From Lacrimispora indolis DSM 755 (GTDB lineage Bacteria; Bacillota; Clostridia; Lachnospirales; Lachnospiraceae): 64,000 nt of DNA. The DNA is taken from positions 6,056,001 to 6,120,000 of the forward strand of contig NZ_AZUI01000001.1 of the NCBI RefSeq assembly GCF_000526995.1, read 5' to 3'. Every line of letters begins with the position of its first letter. The first letter of the stretch is position 1. This document shows, piece by piece, positions 44,939-53,598 of the stretch. Under the pieces are notes generated by a model. The model saw nothing but the letters and a program-made list of their open reading frames with translations. It made no database searches and had not been told where the DNA came from. The translations under genes were made by a program, and so were the position numbers.

Positions 44939-44992
44939 TTGAATTTTTGTAAGAATGTATGATAAAATGGTATTGATTTCTGGTATGACCAG
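44939..44992 (+). promoter_or_regulatory. GntR-gene promoter with operator at the start point
   Basis: TTGAAT (44939-44944) and TAAAAT (44963-44968, 18-base spacer) form a promoter for the GntR gene. The palindrome CTGGTATGACCAG (44980-44992) begins near the predicted start point and matches TGGT-N3-ACCA, suggesting autorepression. Confidence 0.6.
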
Positions 44993-45015
44993 AGCCAGAA
45001 TAAGGGGGAAAAAAC

Positions 45016-45717
45016 ATGGAATTTCAGAAACTTAGCGCTTCCAGCTTAAAAGAAATGTTTATTTGTCAGATTCGTGACATGATTTTATCAGGGCATATCC
45101 CGGTTGGAAGCAAATTACCTCCTGAAAGGGAGATTGCGAGACAGATGCAGGTTAGCCGTGCAGTGGTTAACAGTGGGTTTGCAGAACTTGAAAAACAGGG
45201 CTTTTTGGAAGTACATCCAAGGCAGGGAGTGTTTGTAGCAGATTACGGCAAGAACGGAAATATCAATACCTTAAATGCCATTATGGAATATCACGGAGAT
45301 ACACTTGGACAGGCAGAAATTTACTCCATACTTGAAGTACGCCGGGCATTGGAGCATCTGGCAACGGATTCCATTATAAAGAATTCATCCAATGAGGATA
45401 TTCTTGGATTGGAAGGATTATTAGAGGAAGTTGCAGATGCAACTTCGATTGAAGAAACGGTATCAGCCACCTTTTCTTTTCATCACAGACTTTCCGTTAT
45501 CAGCGGAAACAGTATTATTCCTTTAATTTACATATCTTTTAAACCTGTTGTAACACAGCTTTGGAAACGTTTTTGTCTGCGTTACGGGAAAGAGGCACTA
45601 TACGACAGCGTACTTTGTTTATATAAATGCCTCAAAGACCGTGATGCGGAGGCGGCAAGACGATGCACCGATAAACAGCTGGATGAGGCTTTGGAAGGTG
45701 GTCATCAGATATATTAA
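45016..45717 (+). CDS. GntR-family regulator (FadR/FCD type)
   Basis: This 233-residue regulator has an N-terminal winged helix (IPVGSKLPPEREIARQMQVSRAVVNSGFAELEKQGFLEVHPRQGVFV, about 33-78) and an all-helical FCD-like effector domain with LEVRRALEHLATDSI and FHHRLSVISGN, which supplies the usual metal-ligand histidine. It is divergent from hypB and probably controls the hyp/oxidoreductase operon and itself in response to an organic acid or metal-linked ligand. Confidence 0.9.
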   Translation: MEFQKLSASSLKEMFICQIRDMILSGHIPVGSKLPPEREIARQMQVSRAVVNSGFAELEKQGFLEVHPRQGVFVADYGKNGNINTLNAIMEYHGDTLGQAEIYSILEVRRALEHLATDSIIKNSSNEDILGLEGLLEEVADATSIEETVSATFSFHHRLSVISGNSIIPLIYISFKPVVTQLWKRFCLRYGKEALYDSVLCLYKCLKDRDAEAARRCTDKQLDEALEGGHQIY

Positions 45718-45769
45718 GTGAATATAATAAGAAGGGCCGGAAAAGGAGCCGTCTCTTTAAGTTAAAATA

Positions 45770-45793
45770 AAGCCGCAAGCATGCCTGCGGCTT
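45770..45793. terminator. Terminator next to the tRNA remnant
   Basis: Arms AAGCCGCA/TGCGGCTT (45770-45777 with 45786-45793) are flanked on the minus strand by TTTATTTTAA. It is well placed to end the tRNA-Ala remnant on the minus strand and may also stop the GntR transcript. Confidence 0.6.
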
Positions 45794-45803
45794 ATTGTTT
45801 AAA

Positions 45804-45860
<57 letters not shown>

Positions 45861-45950
45861 ATATGTCGGATGTGCACCCCCACAAACCATCTTTTTATAC
45901 GTTAGTAATACTTACTCAGCTGTAAAGAGCTATTATAAATGTGTTTTTAC

Positions 45951-46202
45951 TTATGATACTTTAGTAATTGATGTTTCTCTAGTTATGCTATCAATTCCGT
46001 TTAGAAATTGTTGTATATCCAGGTTTAATTCAATATCCAGTTTGTAATCCTTAAAGACATTGACCCGTTTTATAATGTGACTGGTTACCATCTTCTTTAT
46101 TTCCATATCACTCTCATCGGAAATCTCTGACCATGTGCGAATGCGGGAAAGCTCTATTTTCATTTCCGCAATCGAGCTTTGGTTATCTCCAATTTCATTA
46201 TC
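45951..46202 (-). pseudogene. Serine recombinase C-terminal fragment
   Basis: The minus-strand frame opens directly after a stop near 46202 and ends at 45951. Its product (SDESDMEIKKMVTSHIIKRV followed by NVFKDYKLDIELN) resembles the tail of large serine recombinases carried by Firmicute mobile elements. There is no catalytic domain, so it is a remnant. It lies on the 5' side of the tRNA remnant, where an integrated element should be. Confidence 0.55.
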
Positions 46203-46256
46203 TCACACAATTCATTGAAAAGCTATATGAATAGTTTCTTAAACATTGCAGCAGAA

Positions 46257-46307
46257 AGACCAGAACTCCACCAAATTATCAAATTGATAACGGGAGAGAT
46301 CTGGTCT
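46257..46307. repeat. Hairpin inside the recombination scar
   Basis: AGACCAGA/TCTGGTCT (46257-46264 with 46300-46307) form the outer stem, CTCC/GGAG a second, and TTATCAA-A-TTGATAA the centre. No T tract follows. It may be an element end or a recombination site core. Confidence 0.35.
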
Positions 46308-46346
46308 ATGAATTATAACCCCAAAAACCAAATTCATATCATAATA

Positions 46347-46615
46347 TTATAACTGCAACTGTGAAAGTGCGGAGCGTACAATTGCAGTTTCATAATCGTC
46401 TTGTATTCCCCGCACATAATTGAGTTGCCCTTTTACGCTCTCCAAGTCCTGGGCAATCCCCTGATAAGTTTTAAATAGCTGCAGGTTTAGGAAGTTCTAT
46501 TACCTTAATTGGTTCTCCGCCAAATATGATCGTCAATGATGCATTGATTTCCTATAGTAATGGTGGCATGAAGTTCGGCTTCTTTGAATACAGCAAAGTG
46601 GAATCCCGCTTTTGG
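46347..46615 (-). pseudogene. Mobile-element-like coding debris
   Basis: Two short minus-strand protein-like stretches are seen. One (frame-shifted near 46525) reads AGFHFAVFKEAELHATITI and then FGGEPIKVIELPKPAAI before a stop. The next reads FKTYQGIAQDLESVKGQLNY and ends QDDYETAIVRSALSQLQL. They look like ends of accessory genes of an integrated element; I cannot name the families. Confidence 0.4.
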
Positions 46616-47007
46616 CTGGGGGAATCCTTTACATTCTATTAGCAGGACATAAACTTCTGCCAAACAAAGATTCCAGCAACGAGTTTATCAATAAAGAAAT
46701 GGATTATAGTAATGTTCCTGCATGGAAACAATATTTATCATTAATTATCTTGGTTATCGCAGTGTTAGGTATGGTTTTTGAGGATTCCATCGGTATTCCG
46801 CTGTATATAACTTCTACTGTTGGTGCCGTAATACTGGTGCTTGCCAAAGTAGTTTCAGAAAAGGAAGCCGTTCAGTCTTTTGAGATTACTGCCGTATTTC
46901 TGGTTGCATTCATGACCCCAGTAGCAATGCCTTGTTCAACTATGGTATTACAGCCAGGTAATGCAATATGGAACAACTCCGGTAAATTTATGATTAGGAT
47001 AATCTAA
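46612..47007 (+). pseudogene. Broken SLC13 (DASS) anion transporter
   Basis: The plus-strand frame (TTG at 46612) enters mid-gene: GGILYILLAGHKLLP and PAWKQYLSLIILVIAVLGM are typical of the middle of SLC13 transporters, and AVFLVAFMTPVAMPCSTMVL of the C-terminal part. The segment that normally lies between them is missing and the true C-terminus is lost. The 5' break abuts the element debris on the other strand. Confidence 0.6.
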
Positions 47008-47100
47008 CTCATAGAATCAAGTATACAGGGATATAGTTGAGAAAAAGAATGGATCCGCCTGCTATCTCATAAAATTCCATAATTAATTCTGTACCAGAAT

Positions 47101-47161
47101 TCTGAAGAATCCTGAAGAATACGGAGAACTGGTTGAATTTACCGGCCCTGTTTATTATAGT
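47101..47161 (+). promoter_or_regulatory. Promoter with direct repeats for the first importer
   Basis: TTGAAT (47133-47138) and TATAGT (47156-47161) are 17 bases apart. Immediately upstream two 10-bp direct repeats, TCTGAAGAAT and CCTGAAGAAT (47101-47120), have the spacing of an OmpR-family regulator site. The two-component system encoded just after this operon is the obvious candidate. Confidence 0.55.
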
Positions 47162-47177
47162 TAGACATGATTAACTG

Positions 47178-47223
47178 ATTGATCCATGCACATTAAAATT
47201 TGTATGGATCAATTAAACAGCAA
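47178..47223 (+). promoter_or_regulatory. Leader inverted repeat before the binding-protein gene
   Basis: ATTGATCCAT (47178-47187) and ATGGATCAAT (47214-47223) are perfect inverted repeats separated by 26 bases, just downstream of the predicted start point and ahead of the ribosome site. It could be an operator or a leader hairpin. Confidence 0.4.
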
Positions 47224-47248
47224 AACATTATTATACGGAGGTAAAAAA

Positions 47249-48931
47249 ATGGAAAAACCCCAAAATTTGCCCTTAAAGCGGATCATGCCGCTTCTTATGG
47301 CAATGATTTTAACGTTTGCATCTATCGTTTCAGGGTGCGGCTCTTCTTCCTCTTCTTCTCAGCCTTCCTCTTCATCTCAGGCACCGGAAGAATCAAAAAC
47401 ATCGGCGGAATCCACCACAAAGAAGGACGAGCTGATTCTGGCTGTAGGTAAAACCGATACCGGTATGTTTGACCCCAAAAAGGGCTGGGGCACCCATGCG
47501 CAGATCCGTCTGACCCACAGCTCTCTCCTGCGGATTGATTCCGACATGAATTTTGTTCCCGACCTGGCCGAGTCCTATGAGGTCAGTGAGGACGCGCTGA
47601 CATGGACCTTTCCCCTGCGGGATGATGTGAAATTCTCCAACGGCAATCCGGTTACGGCGGAGGATGTCAAATTTACATATGAAATGCTTCAGGCGGACGG
47701 GGTAAAATTTGATTTATCCTTTATGAAGTCCATTGAGGCAAAGGATGCGCACACAATTGTTATTACGCTGTCTGAGCCGCGTTCCACCTTTGTCAGCCAG
47801 CTTACCGAAATAGGAATTGTTCCAAAGGATTTATACGACGACAATTATTCCGGTAATCCCATCGGCTCCGGTCCCTATAAGGTTGTTCAGTATAATGACG
47901 GACAGCAGATCATCATGGAATACAATGAATACTGGTATGGAACAGAGCCGCAGTTTAAAAAACTGACGCTTCTCCTTCTGGAAGAAGATGCTGCTCTTGC
48001 TGCTGCTAAGGCGGGGGAAGCCGATATTGTTTATGTTCCGCCCACGTTTGCAGACCAGGCTGTGGACGGCATGACCCTTCTTAAATTTGAGAGCATTGAT
48101 TCACGGGGAATCTCCATGCCCACACAAAAAAGCGGAGGAAAAGGAAAGATCAACGAAAATGATGTCAATGTAGGGAACGATGTGACCTCTGACCTGGCTA
48201 TCCGCAAGGCGTTAAGTGTGGGATTAAGCCGCGATTCGATCCTTGATATTGCACTGGATGGCTATGGACAAAAGGCATTCTCGCTTTGTGACTATTTACC
48301 CTGGTTTAACGAGGAAACCGTCATTCAGGACGGAAATATGGAAGAGGCCAGGAAAATTCTTGCTGACGGCGGGTGGGTGGACACCGACAAGGACGGCATT
48401 GTTGAAAAGGATGGCCTGAAAGCAGAGTTTGATTTGCTGTTCAGCTCCAGCGACCAGCTTCGAAGCGACATGTCTCTGGCTGTGGCAGATTTGGCACTGG
48501 AATTCGGCATTAAGATTAATGCCAAAGGAATGACCTGGGATGAGATATATGTCAAAGGTAAGGAAAACGCAGTAATGTGGGGCGGTGGGCGCCACCATGC
48601 CCATCAGTTGTATACCATGTATTCATCCAAGGTTCTTAATCAGGGATATAATAATATGACCCACTACACGAATCCAACTGTGGATGAATATCTGTATAAG
48701 GCCATGCACGCAGCGACCCAGGAAGAAGCCAACAAGTATTGGAAGCTGGCGCAGTGGGATGGCAAAACAGGCTTTGGCACACTCGGCGACATTCCTATCA
48801 TCTGGCTTGCACGTGTGGATCACCTGTATCTGGCAAACGAAAAGCTGAATGTGGGCAGTCAGCCGATTCACTCTCACGGCCATGAATGGGCTCTGTTTGG
48901 AAACATCACGGAGTGGACATGGGAAGACTGA
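47249..48931 (+). CDS. ABC transporter substrate-binding lipoprotein (nickel/peptide class)
   Basis: This 560-residue SBP_bac_5 family extracellular receptor has a lipoprotein signal with IVSGC at about residues 26-30, a poly-Ser linker, then family motifs LAESYEVSEDALTWTFPLRD and VKFSNGNPVTAEDVKFTYEM. Two unusual His-rich stretches, GGGRHHAHQLY near 450 and QPIHSHGHEW near 540, could bind a metal. The family includes NikA and DppA/OppA. Nearby hypA and hypB make nickel attractive, but the sequence does not settle it. The ATG at 47249 has GGAGG. Confidence 0.85.
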   Translation: MEKPQNLPLKRIMPLLMAMILTFASIVSGCGSSSSSSQPSSSSQAPEESKTSAESTTKKDELILAVGKTDTGMFDPKKGWGTHAQIRLTHSSLLRIDSDMNFVPDLAESYEVSEDALTWTFPLRDDVKFSNGNPVTAEDVKFTYEMLQADGVKFDLSFMKSIEAKDAHTIVITLSEPRSTFVSQLTEIGIVPKDLYDDNYSGNPIGSGPYKVVQYNDGQQIIMEYNEYWYGTEPQFKKLTLLLLEEDAALAAAKAGEADIVYVPPTFADQAVDGMTLLKFESIDSRGISMPTQKSGGKGKINENDVNVGNDVTSDLAIRKALSVGLSRDSILDIALDGYGQKAFSLCDYLPWFNEETVIQDGNMEEARKILADGGWVDTDKDGIVEKDGLKAEFDLLFSSSDQLRSDMSLAVADLALEFGIKINAKGMTWDEIYVKGKENAVMWGGGRHHAHQLYTMYSSKVLNQGYNNMTHYTNPTVDEYLYKAMHAATQEEANKYWKLAQWDGKTGFGTLGDIPIIWLARVDHLYLANEKLNVGSQPIHSHGHEWALFGNITEWTWED

Positions 48932-48978
48932 TCCGTTAATGTTTAAAAAGACACTGCGAAAAGGAAGGAGGAAGTTTC

Positions 48979-49947
48979 GTGACAAAAATAATTCTGATTC
49001 GTCTGTTTCGCATGATCACTTTAATTATCGGGCTATCAATTCTGACCTTTACTCTGGTTCACTTATCGCCCATGGACCCTGTAAATGCTTATGTCGGCGG
49101 GGACAGCTCCGCATCTCCCGAACAGATTGAAAAAATCAAGGAATATTGGGGGGTGGATAAAAGCCCGGCCGAACAATATTTTTCTTGGGCAGGATCTTTG
49201 CTTCAGGGGAATTTCGGGATATCCAAGCTGTACCGCAGCCCTGTAATTGATATCATCAAAAGCCGCGCTGTGACCTCGTTTGTATTGATGGGAACCGCAT
49301 GGGTGCTGTCCGGGATTCTGGGGTATCTCTTAGGTGTTATTTCGGCCATGAATCGTGGGAAACCACTTGATAAGGCTATCAAGTGGTATAGCTACACGCT
49401 GGTCTCCACCCCAATCTTCTGGCTGGGGCTGATTCTTCTGATTGTTTTTGCGGCAGGTCTTAAATGGTTTCCGGTAGGACTTGCCGCACCGGCCGGCGTT
49501 CTTGACAGCGAGGTGCGGTTCATTGACCGGGTGCGGCATTTTGTGCTGCCTGCCCTCACCTTAAGCATCCTGGGAGTTGCCAATATCGCCATGCATACCC
49601 GTGAAAAAATGATCGATATTTTCAACACCGAGTATGTACTGTTTGCCAAGGCAAGAGGGGAAAGCAAATGGCAAATTTTTAAAAATCATGGTTTTCGCAA
49701 CTCCATCATCCCTGCCATGTCCCTGCAATTTGCCTATTTTGGCGAGCTGTTTGGCGGCTCGGTGCTGGCGGAGCAGGTATTTGCTTATCCAGGGCTCGGC
49801 AGTACCCTGACCACTGCCGGATTAAAGGGGGATCTGCCCCTGCTGATGGGGATCATCCTGATCAGTTCCCTGTTTGTTTTTCTGGGTAATTTTATTGCGG
49901 ATATATTAAACACAGTTGTCGATCCGCGCATGAAGGGAGCTGAGTAG
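48979..49947 (+). CDS. ABC transporter permease (NikB/DppB class)
   Basis: This 322-residue permease has six predicted helices: the first (FRMITLIIGLSILTFTLVHL) and the last (LLMGIILISSLFVFLGNFIADIL) frame the DppB-type core. The EAA loop is ARGESKWQIFKNHGFRNSIIP, and the C-terminus is VVDPRMK as in NikB/DppB. GTG start with AGGAGG eight bases upstream. The next permease follows by 1 bp. Confidence 0.9.
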   Translation: MTKIILIRLFRMITLIIGLSILTFTLVHLSPMDPVNAYVGGDSSASPEQIEKIKEYWGVDKSPAEQYFSWAGSLLQGNFGISKLYRSPVIDIIKSRAVTSFVLMGTAWVLSGILGYLLGVISAMNRGKPLDKAIKWYSYTLVSTPIFWLGLILLIVFAAGLKWFPVGLAAPAGVLDSEVRFIDRVRHFVLPALTLSILGVANIAMHTREKMIDIFNTEYVLFAKARGESKWQIFKNHGFRNSIIPAMSLQFAYFGELFGGSVLAEQVFAYPGLGSTLTTAGLKGDLPLLMGIILISSLFVFLGNFIADILNTVVDPRMKGAE

Positions 49948-49948
49948 G

Positions 49949-50785
49949 ATGCATAAGAAAAAAAAAGAACAGAATGTAAAAAGAAAAATGATGCGGATGC
50001 TTGCAATTTCTTCCGTGCTTTTACTGATCATCCTCATCCTTGGCTTCACACTCAGTGATGCAAACCTGCGGCTGAGCGCAGTGGGAAAAAACCTCCCCCC
50101 AAGCACACAGCATCCATTCGGCACAGACTGGCTGGGGCGTGATATGCTGACAAGAACCATGAAAGGGCTGCGTTTGTCCCTTGCGGTGGGAGCATTTGCT
50201 TCTGTCATGAGCGTAATTGTTGCAACCGTAATGGGAATCGGAGCAGCCACCTTCGGGAAAAAAGCAGATAATGTGATTTCATGGGTGATAGATTTGTTTA
50301 TTGGAATGCCCCACCTTGTATTTATGATCTTGATTTCTTTTATTATGGGCGGCGGTATCCGCGGCATTGTACTTGGGGTATCCTTTACACACTGGATGTC
50401 TCTGGCCCGTGTGGTGCGGGCGGAGGTACTGCAAATTAAGAGTGCGGAGTATATCCATATTTCCCAAAGCTATGGAAAATCGCCCTGGTATATTGCCTGC
50501 AGGCACATTTTGCCGTCTGTATTTCCACAGATCATGATTGGCTTTCTGCTGATGTTTCCTCATGTTATCCTGCATGAAGCTGCGCTGACCTTTTTAGGGT
50601 TTGGACTGTCTCCCCAGACTCCTGCCATCGGCATCATCCTTTCGGAAGCAATGAGCCATATTTCCACCGGAAAATGGTGGCTGGTGCTCTTCCCAGGGTT
50701 GCTGCTGGTAATTGTTATTAAGAGTTTTGACAATATCGGTGAGCAGCTCCGTATCCTGATGGAGCCTGCAAGCTCCAATGAGTAA
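49949..50785 (+). CDS. ABC transporter permease (NikC/DppC class)
   Basis: This 278-residue partner permease has the N-terminal helix plus the segment HPFGTDWLGRDMLTRTMKGLR, which is diagnostic of DppC/NikC proteins. The EAA-type loop is YGKSPWYIACRHILPSVFPQI, and the C-terminal half has FLGFGLSPQTPAIG. It forms the channel with the previous gene. Confidence 0.9.
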   Translation: MHKKKKEQNVKRKMMRMLAISSVLLLIILILGFTLSDANLRLSAVGKNLPPSTQHPFGTDWLGRDMLTRTMKGLRLSLAVGAFASVMSVIVATVMGIGAATFGKKADNVISWVIDLFIGMPHLVFMILISFIMGGGIRGIVLGVSFTHWMSLARVVRAEVLQIKSAEYIHISQSYGKSPWYIACRHILPSVFPQIMIGFLLMFPHVILHEAALTFLGFGLSPQTPAIGIILSEAMSHISTGKWWLVLFPGLLLVIVIKSFDNIGEQLRILMEPASSNE

Positions 50786-50794
50786 GGGGGATAG

Positions 50795-51625
50795 ATGGAC
50801 AATATGAAAAAAACACCTCTTTTACAGGTGGAAAAGCTGGCAATTGGCTTTTCACAATATTTGAAAGGAACAAAGAAACGCGTCATTCAGCCGATTGCGG
50901 ATTTGCATGTGGATATCAGCGAAGGCGAAATCGTGGCGGTTGTGGGCGCAAGCGGTTCCGGTAAAAGTCTGCTGGCTCACGCCATACTTGGTATACTTCC
51001 CGGCAACGCCATATGCGAAGGGCATATTACATACCGGGGCGGGGAACTGACGCAAGAGCGCAAGTGCAAACTTCGGGGGAAGGAAATTTCCTTTATTCCT
51101 CAGTCAGTCAATTACCTTGACCCTCTTATGCCTGTTGGTAAGCAGGTACAAATTGGACTGGGGAAAGGGGATGCAAAGAGAAAGCAGCTTGAGCTGTTTA
51201 AGCAGTACGATTTGCAGGAAAGAGACAGCAGGTTGTTTCCTTATGAGCTTTCTGGCGGTATGCTGCGCCGCGTACTGTTTGCAACCAGTGTACGGCAGGG
51301 GATACGTCTGGTGATTGCCGATGAGCCCACTCCCGGCATCCATCCCCAGGCACTTTCGGAGATTTTGAAACAACTCAAAGCGTTTGCAGATAACGGGGCA
51401 GGTGTCATGCTGATTACCCACGATATCATGTCGGCGCTGGAGATCGCGGATCGTGTGGCGGTCATCCAGGACGGACGCACTGTGGAGATTTCCGAAGCCT
51501 CTGCTTTTGAAGGAAATGGCCAACGCCTGCAGACCGATTATACCCGCAGACTGTGGAGAGCTTTGCCGCAAAACGACTTTGATCTGGAATTTCAAAAGGA
51601 AGGAGGAAACGCATCATGCCTTTAA
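50795..51625 (+). CDS. ABC transporter ATPase (NikD/DppD class)
   Basis: This 276-residue ATPase has Walker A GASGSGKSL, Q-loop IPQSVNYLDP, signature LSGGMLRR, Walker B LVIADEPTPGIHP and switch His ITHD. The D-loop has His where most ABC proteins have Asp. The C-terminal Cys-rich oligopeptide-transporter segment is missing, unlike the paralogue at 63571. It pairs with the next gene, which overlaps by 10 bp. Confidence 0.88.
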   Translation: MDNMKKTPLLQVEKLAIGFSQYLKGTKKRVIQPIADLHVDISEGEIVAVVGASGSGKSLLAHAILGILPGNAICEGHITYRGGELTQERKCKLRGKEISFIPQSVNYLDPLMPVGKQVQIGLGKGDAKRKQLELFKQYDLQERDSRLFPYELSGGMLRRVLFATSVRQGIRLVIADEPTPGIHPQALSEILKQLKAFADNGAGVMLITHDIMSALEIADRVAVIQDGRTVEISEASAFEGNGQRLQTDYTRRLWRALPQNDFDLEFQKEGGNASCL

Positions 51626-52218
51626 CCGGTGAACACCTGGGGTTTTATTATCAGAAGGACCGCTGGATTTTTAAGGATACCAATGTTTCGGTTTCGCCTG
51701 GGGAAGTGCTTGGCTTATCCGGATACAGCGGGTGCGGAAAAACCACTCTGGCCAGAATCTTAGCCGGATATGTTTCTCCCTGCGAAGGCCGTGTAACACT
51801 GGATAATAACGTTTTTAAACGGCACAGATTCCGTCCGGTACAGCTTATTTACCAGCACCCGGAAAAGGCCATTGACCCTAAATGGCGCATGCGTGAGGTA
51901 CTGACCGAGTCCTATTCGCCTTCACAGGATATTCTGGATGCCTTTGAAATCAGGGACGAATGGATGAACCGCTGGCCCATTGAGCTCTCAGGCGGAGAAT
52001 TGCAGAGGTTTTGCATTGCCCGTGCCCTGCATCCCGAGACGAAGTATCTTATAGCGGATGAGATGACCACCATGCTGGATGCGATCACACAGGCCAGGAT
52101 ATGGCACAGTCTGCTTCACATATGCAAAGACCGGCAGCTGGGCTTGATTGTGGTCAGCCATGAAAAAAGCCTGATCAACCGTATTTGTGACCGGGTGCTT
52201 GAAGTCGGGAAAAACTGA
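51616..52218 (+). CDS. ABC transporter ATPase (NikE/DppF class), short form
   Basis: This 200-residue ATPase has Walker A GYSGCGKTT, Q-loop IYQHPEKAID, signature LSGGELQR, Walker B YLIADEMTTMLD and switch His VVSHE. It is much shorter than typical DppF (around 300), lacking the C-terminal extension. The paralogue at 62964 shares this short form. AAGGAGG precedes the ATG inside the previous gene. Confidence 0.88.
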   Translation: MPLTGEHLGFYYQKDRWIFKDTNVSVSPGEVLGLSGYSGCGKTTLARILAGYVSPCEGRVTLDNNVFKRHRFRPVQLIYQHPEKAIDPKWRMREVLTESYSPSQDILDAFEIRDEWMNRWPIELSGGELQRFCIARALHPETKYLIADEMTTMLDAITQARIWHSLLHICKDRQLGLIVVSHEKSLINRICDRVLEVGKN

Positions 52219-52290
52219 CAGGAAGATAAAAGACAGAGGGTGCCGCAATTTGATTTTTCATTTTGCGGCGCACCTGCTTTTTTTATGCTG

Positions 52291-53598
52291 TCAGATGAGC
52301 GGAAAATGCAGTTGGACGGTATATGTATCTCCCTGCTGTTTGTGGATAAAATTCCCACTGTGCAGCAGCATTATTTTCTCACAGACTTTTAGCCCAAGAC
52401 CTGTACTCTGCATTATTTCAGGGGAGTTCAGAACATGATTCCGGATCATAAGCGTAAGCTTTTGGGGTTCGGTAACAATATTCAGCTGGATTGGGCAGCC
52501 GGGATCGGCATACCGGCATATATTGGAAAACAGGTTATCAAATACACGCTGGATCATTCCCCGATCGATTTTAAGTCTGACAGCCGGCAGATTTATACTG
52601 CTTTTAACCTTAAAGCCACTTTGTTCCATTAAAAAAACGTGTTCGTTAATGACTTCATCCAGGATTTCATTCACTGTACAGTTTCTGAACTGAAGCTGTT
52701 CATGAATGCTCGTGGATATAAAAAAATATTCAAACAGGTTGTTTGTCAGGCTCTTTATCTGAAAAGCACGATTTTTGCATTTCTGTAGGAAGGGACTTTG
52801 TCCGGCGGGAACCGCCTCACCCTCCATTACCTCCAGATATCCGATCAAAGCTGTAAGCGGGGTCCGCAAATCATGGGAAATACCTGTCATCAATTGGTTA
52901 CTGGCAGTTCTTACTTTGTCAGCATACTGTTCCCGGGCGATAAACGCTTTACGCATCTCATCTATCTCCTGTGCCAGAGAAGTGAGTTCATCATTGCCTT
53001 TTACGGTGATTGTGTAATTGAGATCACCGCCTTCCAAAACCTTGATCTCCTGTTCCAGAGTATTGATGTAGGATACCTTTTTGCGAATGAACAGGATCAT
53101 AATGGTGATGAAGCATAGAAAAAATAAAAGCAGGTTTAAGCAGGCTGCATAGTCTGTATAGCGATGTTCAAATAAATCATTGATAAAAGCAACGGATTCC
53201 CCATCTGCAAAGCTCAGTGTATGACCGTTTTGCCAGGAAAAATTGATATCCTGTGTACGGCTTTCAAGAAAAAACCCTGGAAACACTGCGTGAGAGCTGT
53301 ACAGCAGTATGTTATTACGGTAAACAGCAACCTCGGTCAAATCTTCTTTTTCCATCCATCTATCCAGCATGGAGATTTCTGACAGGGATAGATTGCTGTT
53401 TTTCACATATTGTTGAAGGCTTTCTGCTTTTTCCTGAATATGTTGGGATATCACTTTCGGCTGCTCACAATACACATGGATTATTTTACGGGAAATATTT
53501 TGTGAAATAAGAAATAGTGTAGCCGAAACAAGAAACGCTGCAATGGCGGACACCAGCAATTTATGTGAAAGCCTGCATTCGCCTTTCGTATTATTCAA
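52291..53598 (-). CDS. Sensor histidine kinase, convergent to the first importer
   Basis: This 435-residue membrane kinase has helices near 14-34 and 155-178 flanking a ~120-residue extracellular domain, then a HAMP (LNYTITVKGNDELTSLAQEID). HisKA carries the acceptor in GISHDLRTPLTALIGY near 245, and an ATPase domain follows with FDNLFSNICRYADP (N box) and STGLGLKVCEKI (G2). Its start overlaps the regulator stop by 8 bp. It is closely related to the kinase at 61654. Confidence 0.88.
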   Translation of the reverse strand: MNNTKGECRLSHKLLVSAIAAFLVSATLFLISQNISRKIIHVYCEQPKVISQHIQEKAESLQQYVKNSNLSLSEISMLDRWMEKEDLTEVAVYRNNILLYSSHAVFPGFFLESRTQDINFSWQNGHTLSFADGESVAFINDLFEHRYTDYAACLNLLLFFLCFITIMILFIRKKVSYINTLEQEIKVLEGGDLNYTITVKGNDELTSLAQEIDEMRKAFIAREQYADKVRTASNQLMTGISHDLRTPLTALIGYLEVMEGEAVPAGQSPFLQKCKNRAFQIKSLTNNLFEYFFISTSIHEQLQFRNCTVNEILDEVINEHVFLMEQSGFKVKSSINLPAVRLKIDRGMIQRVFDNLFSNICRYADPGCPIQLNIVTEPQKLTLMIRNHVLNSPEIMQSTGLGLKVCEKIMLLHSGNFIHKQQGDTYTVQLHFPLI

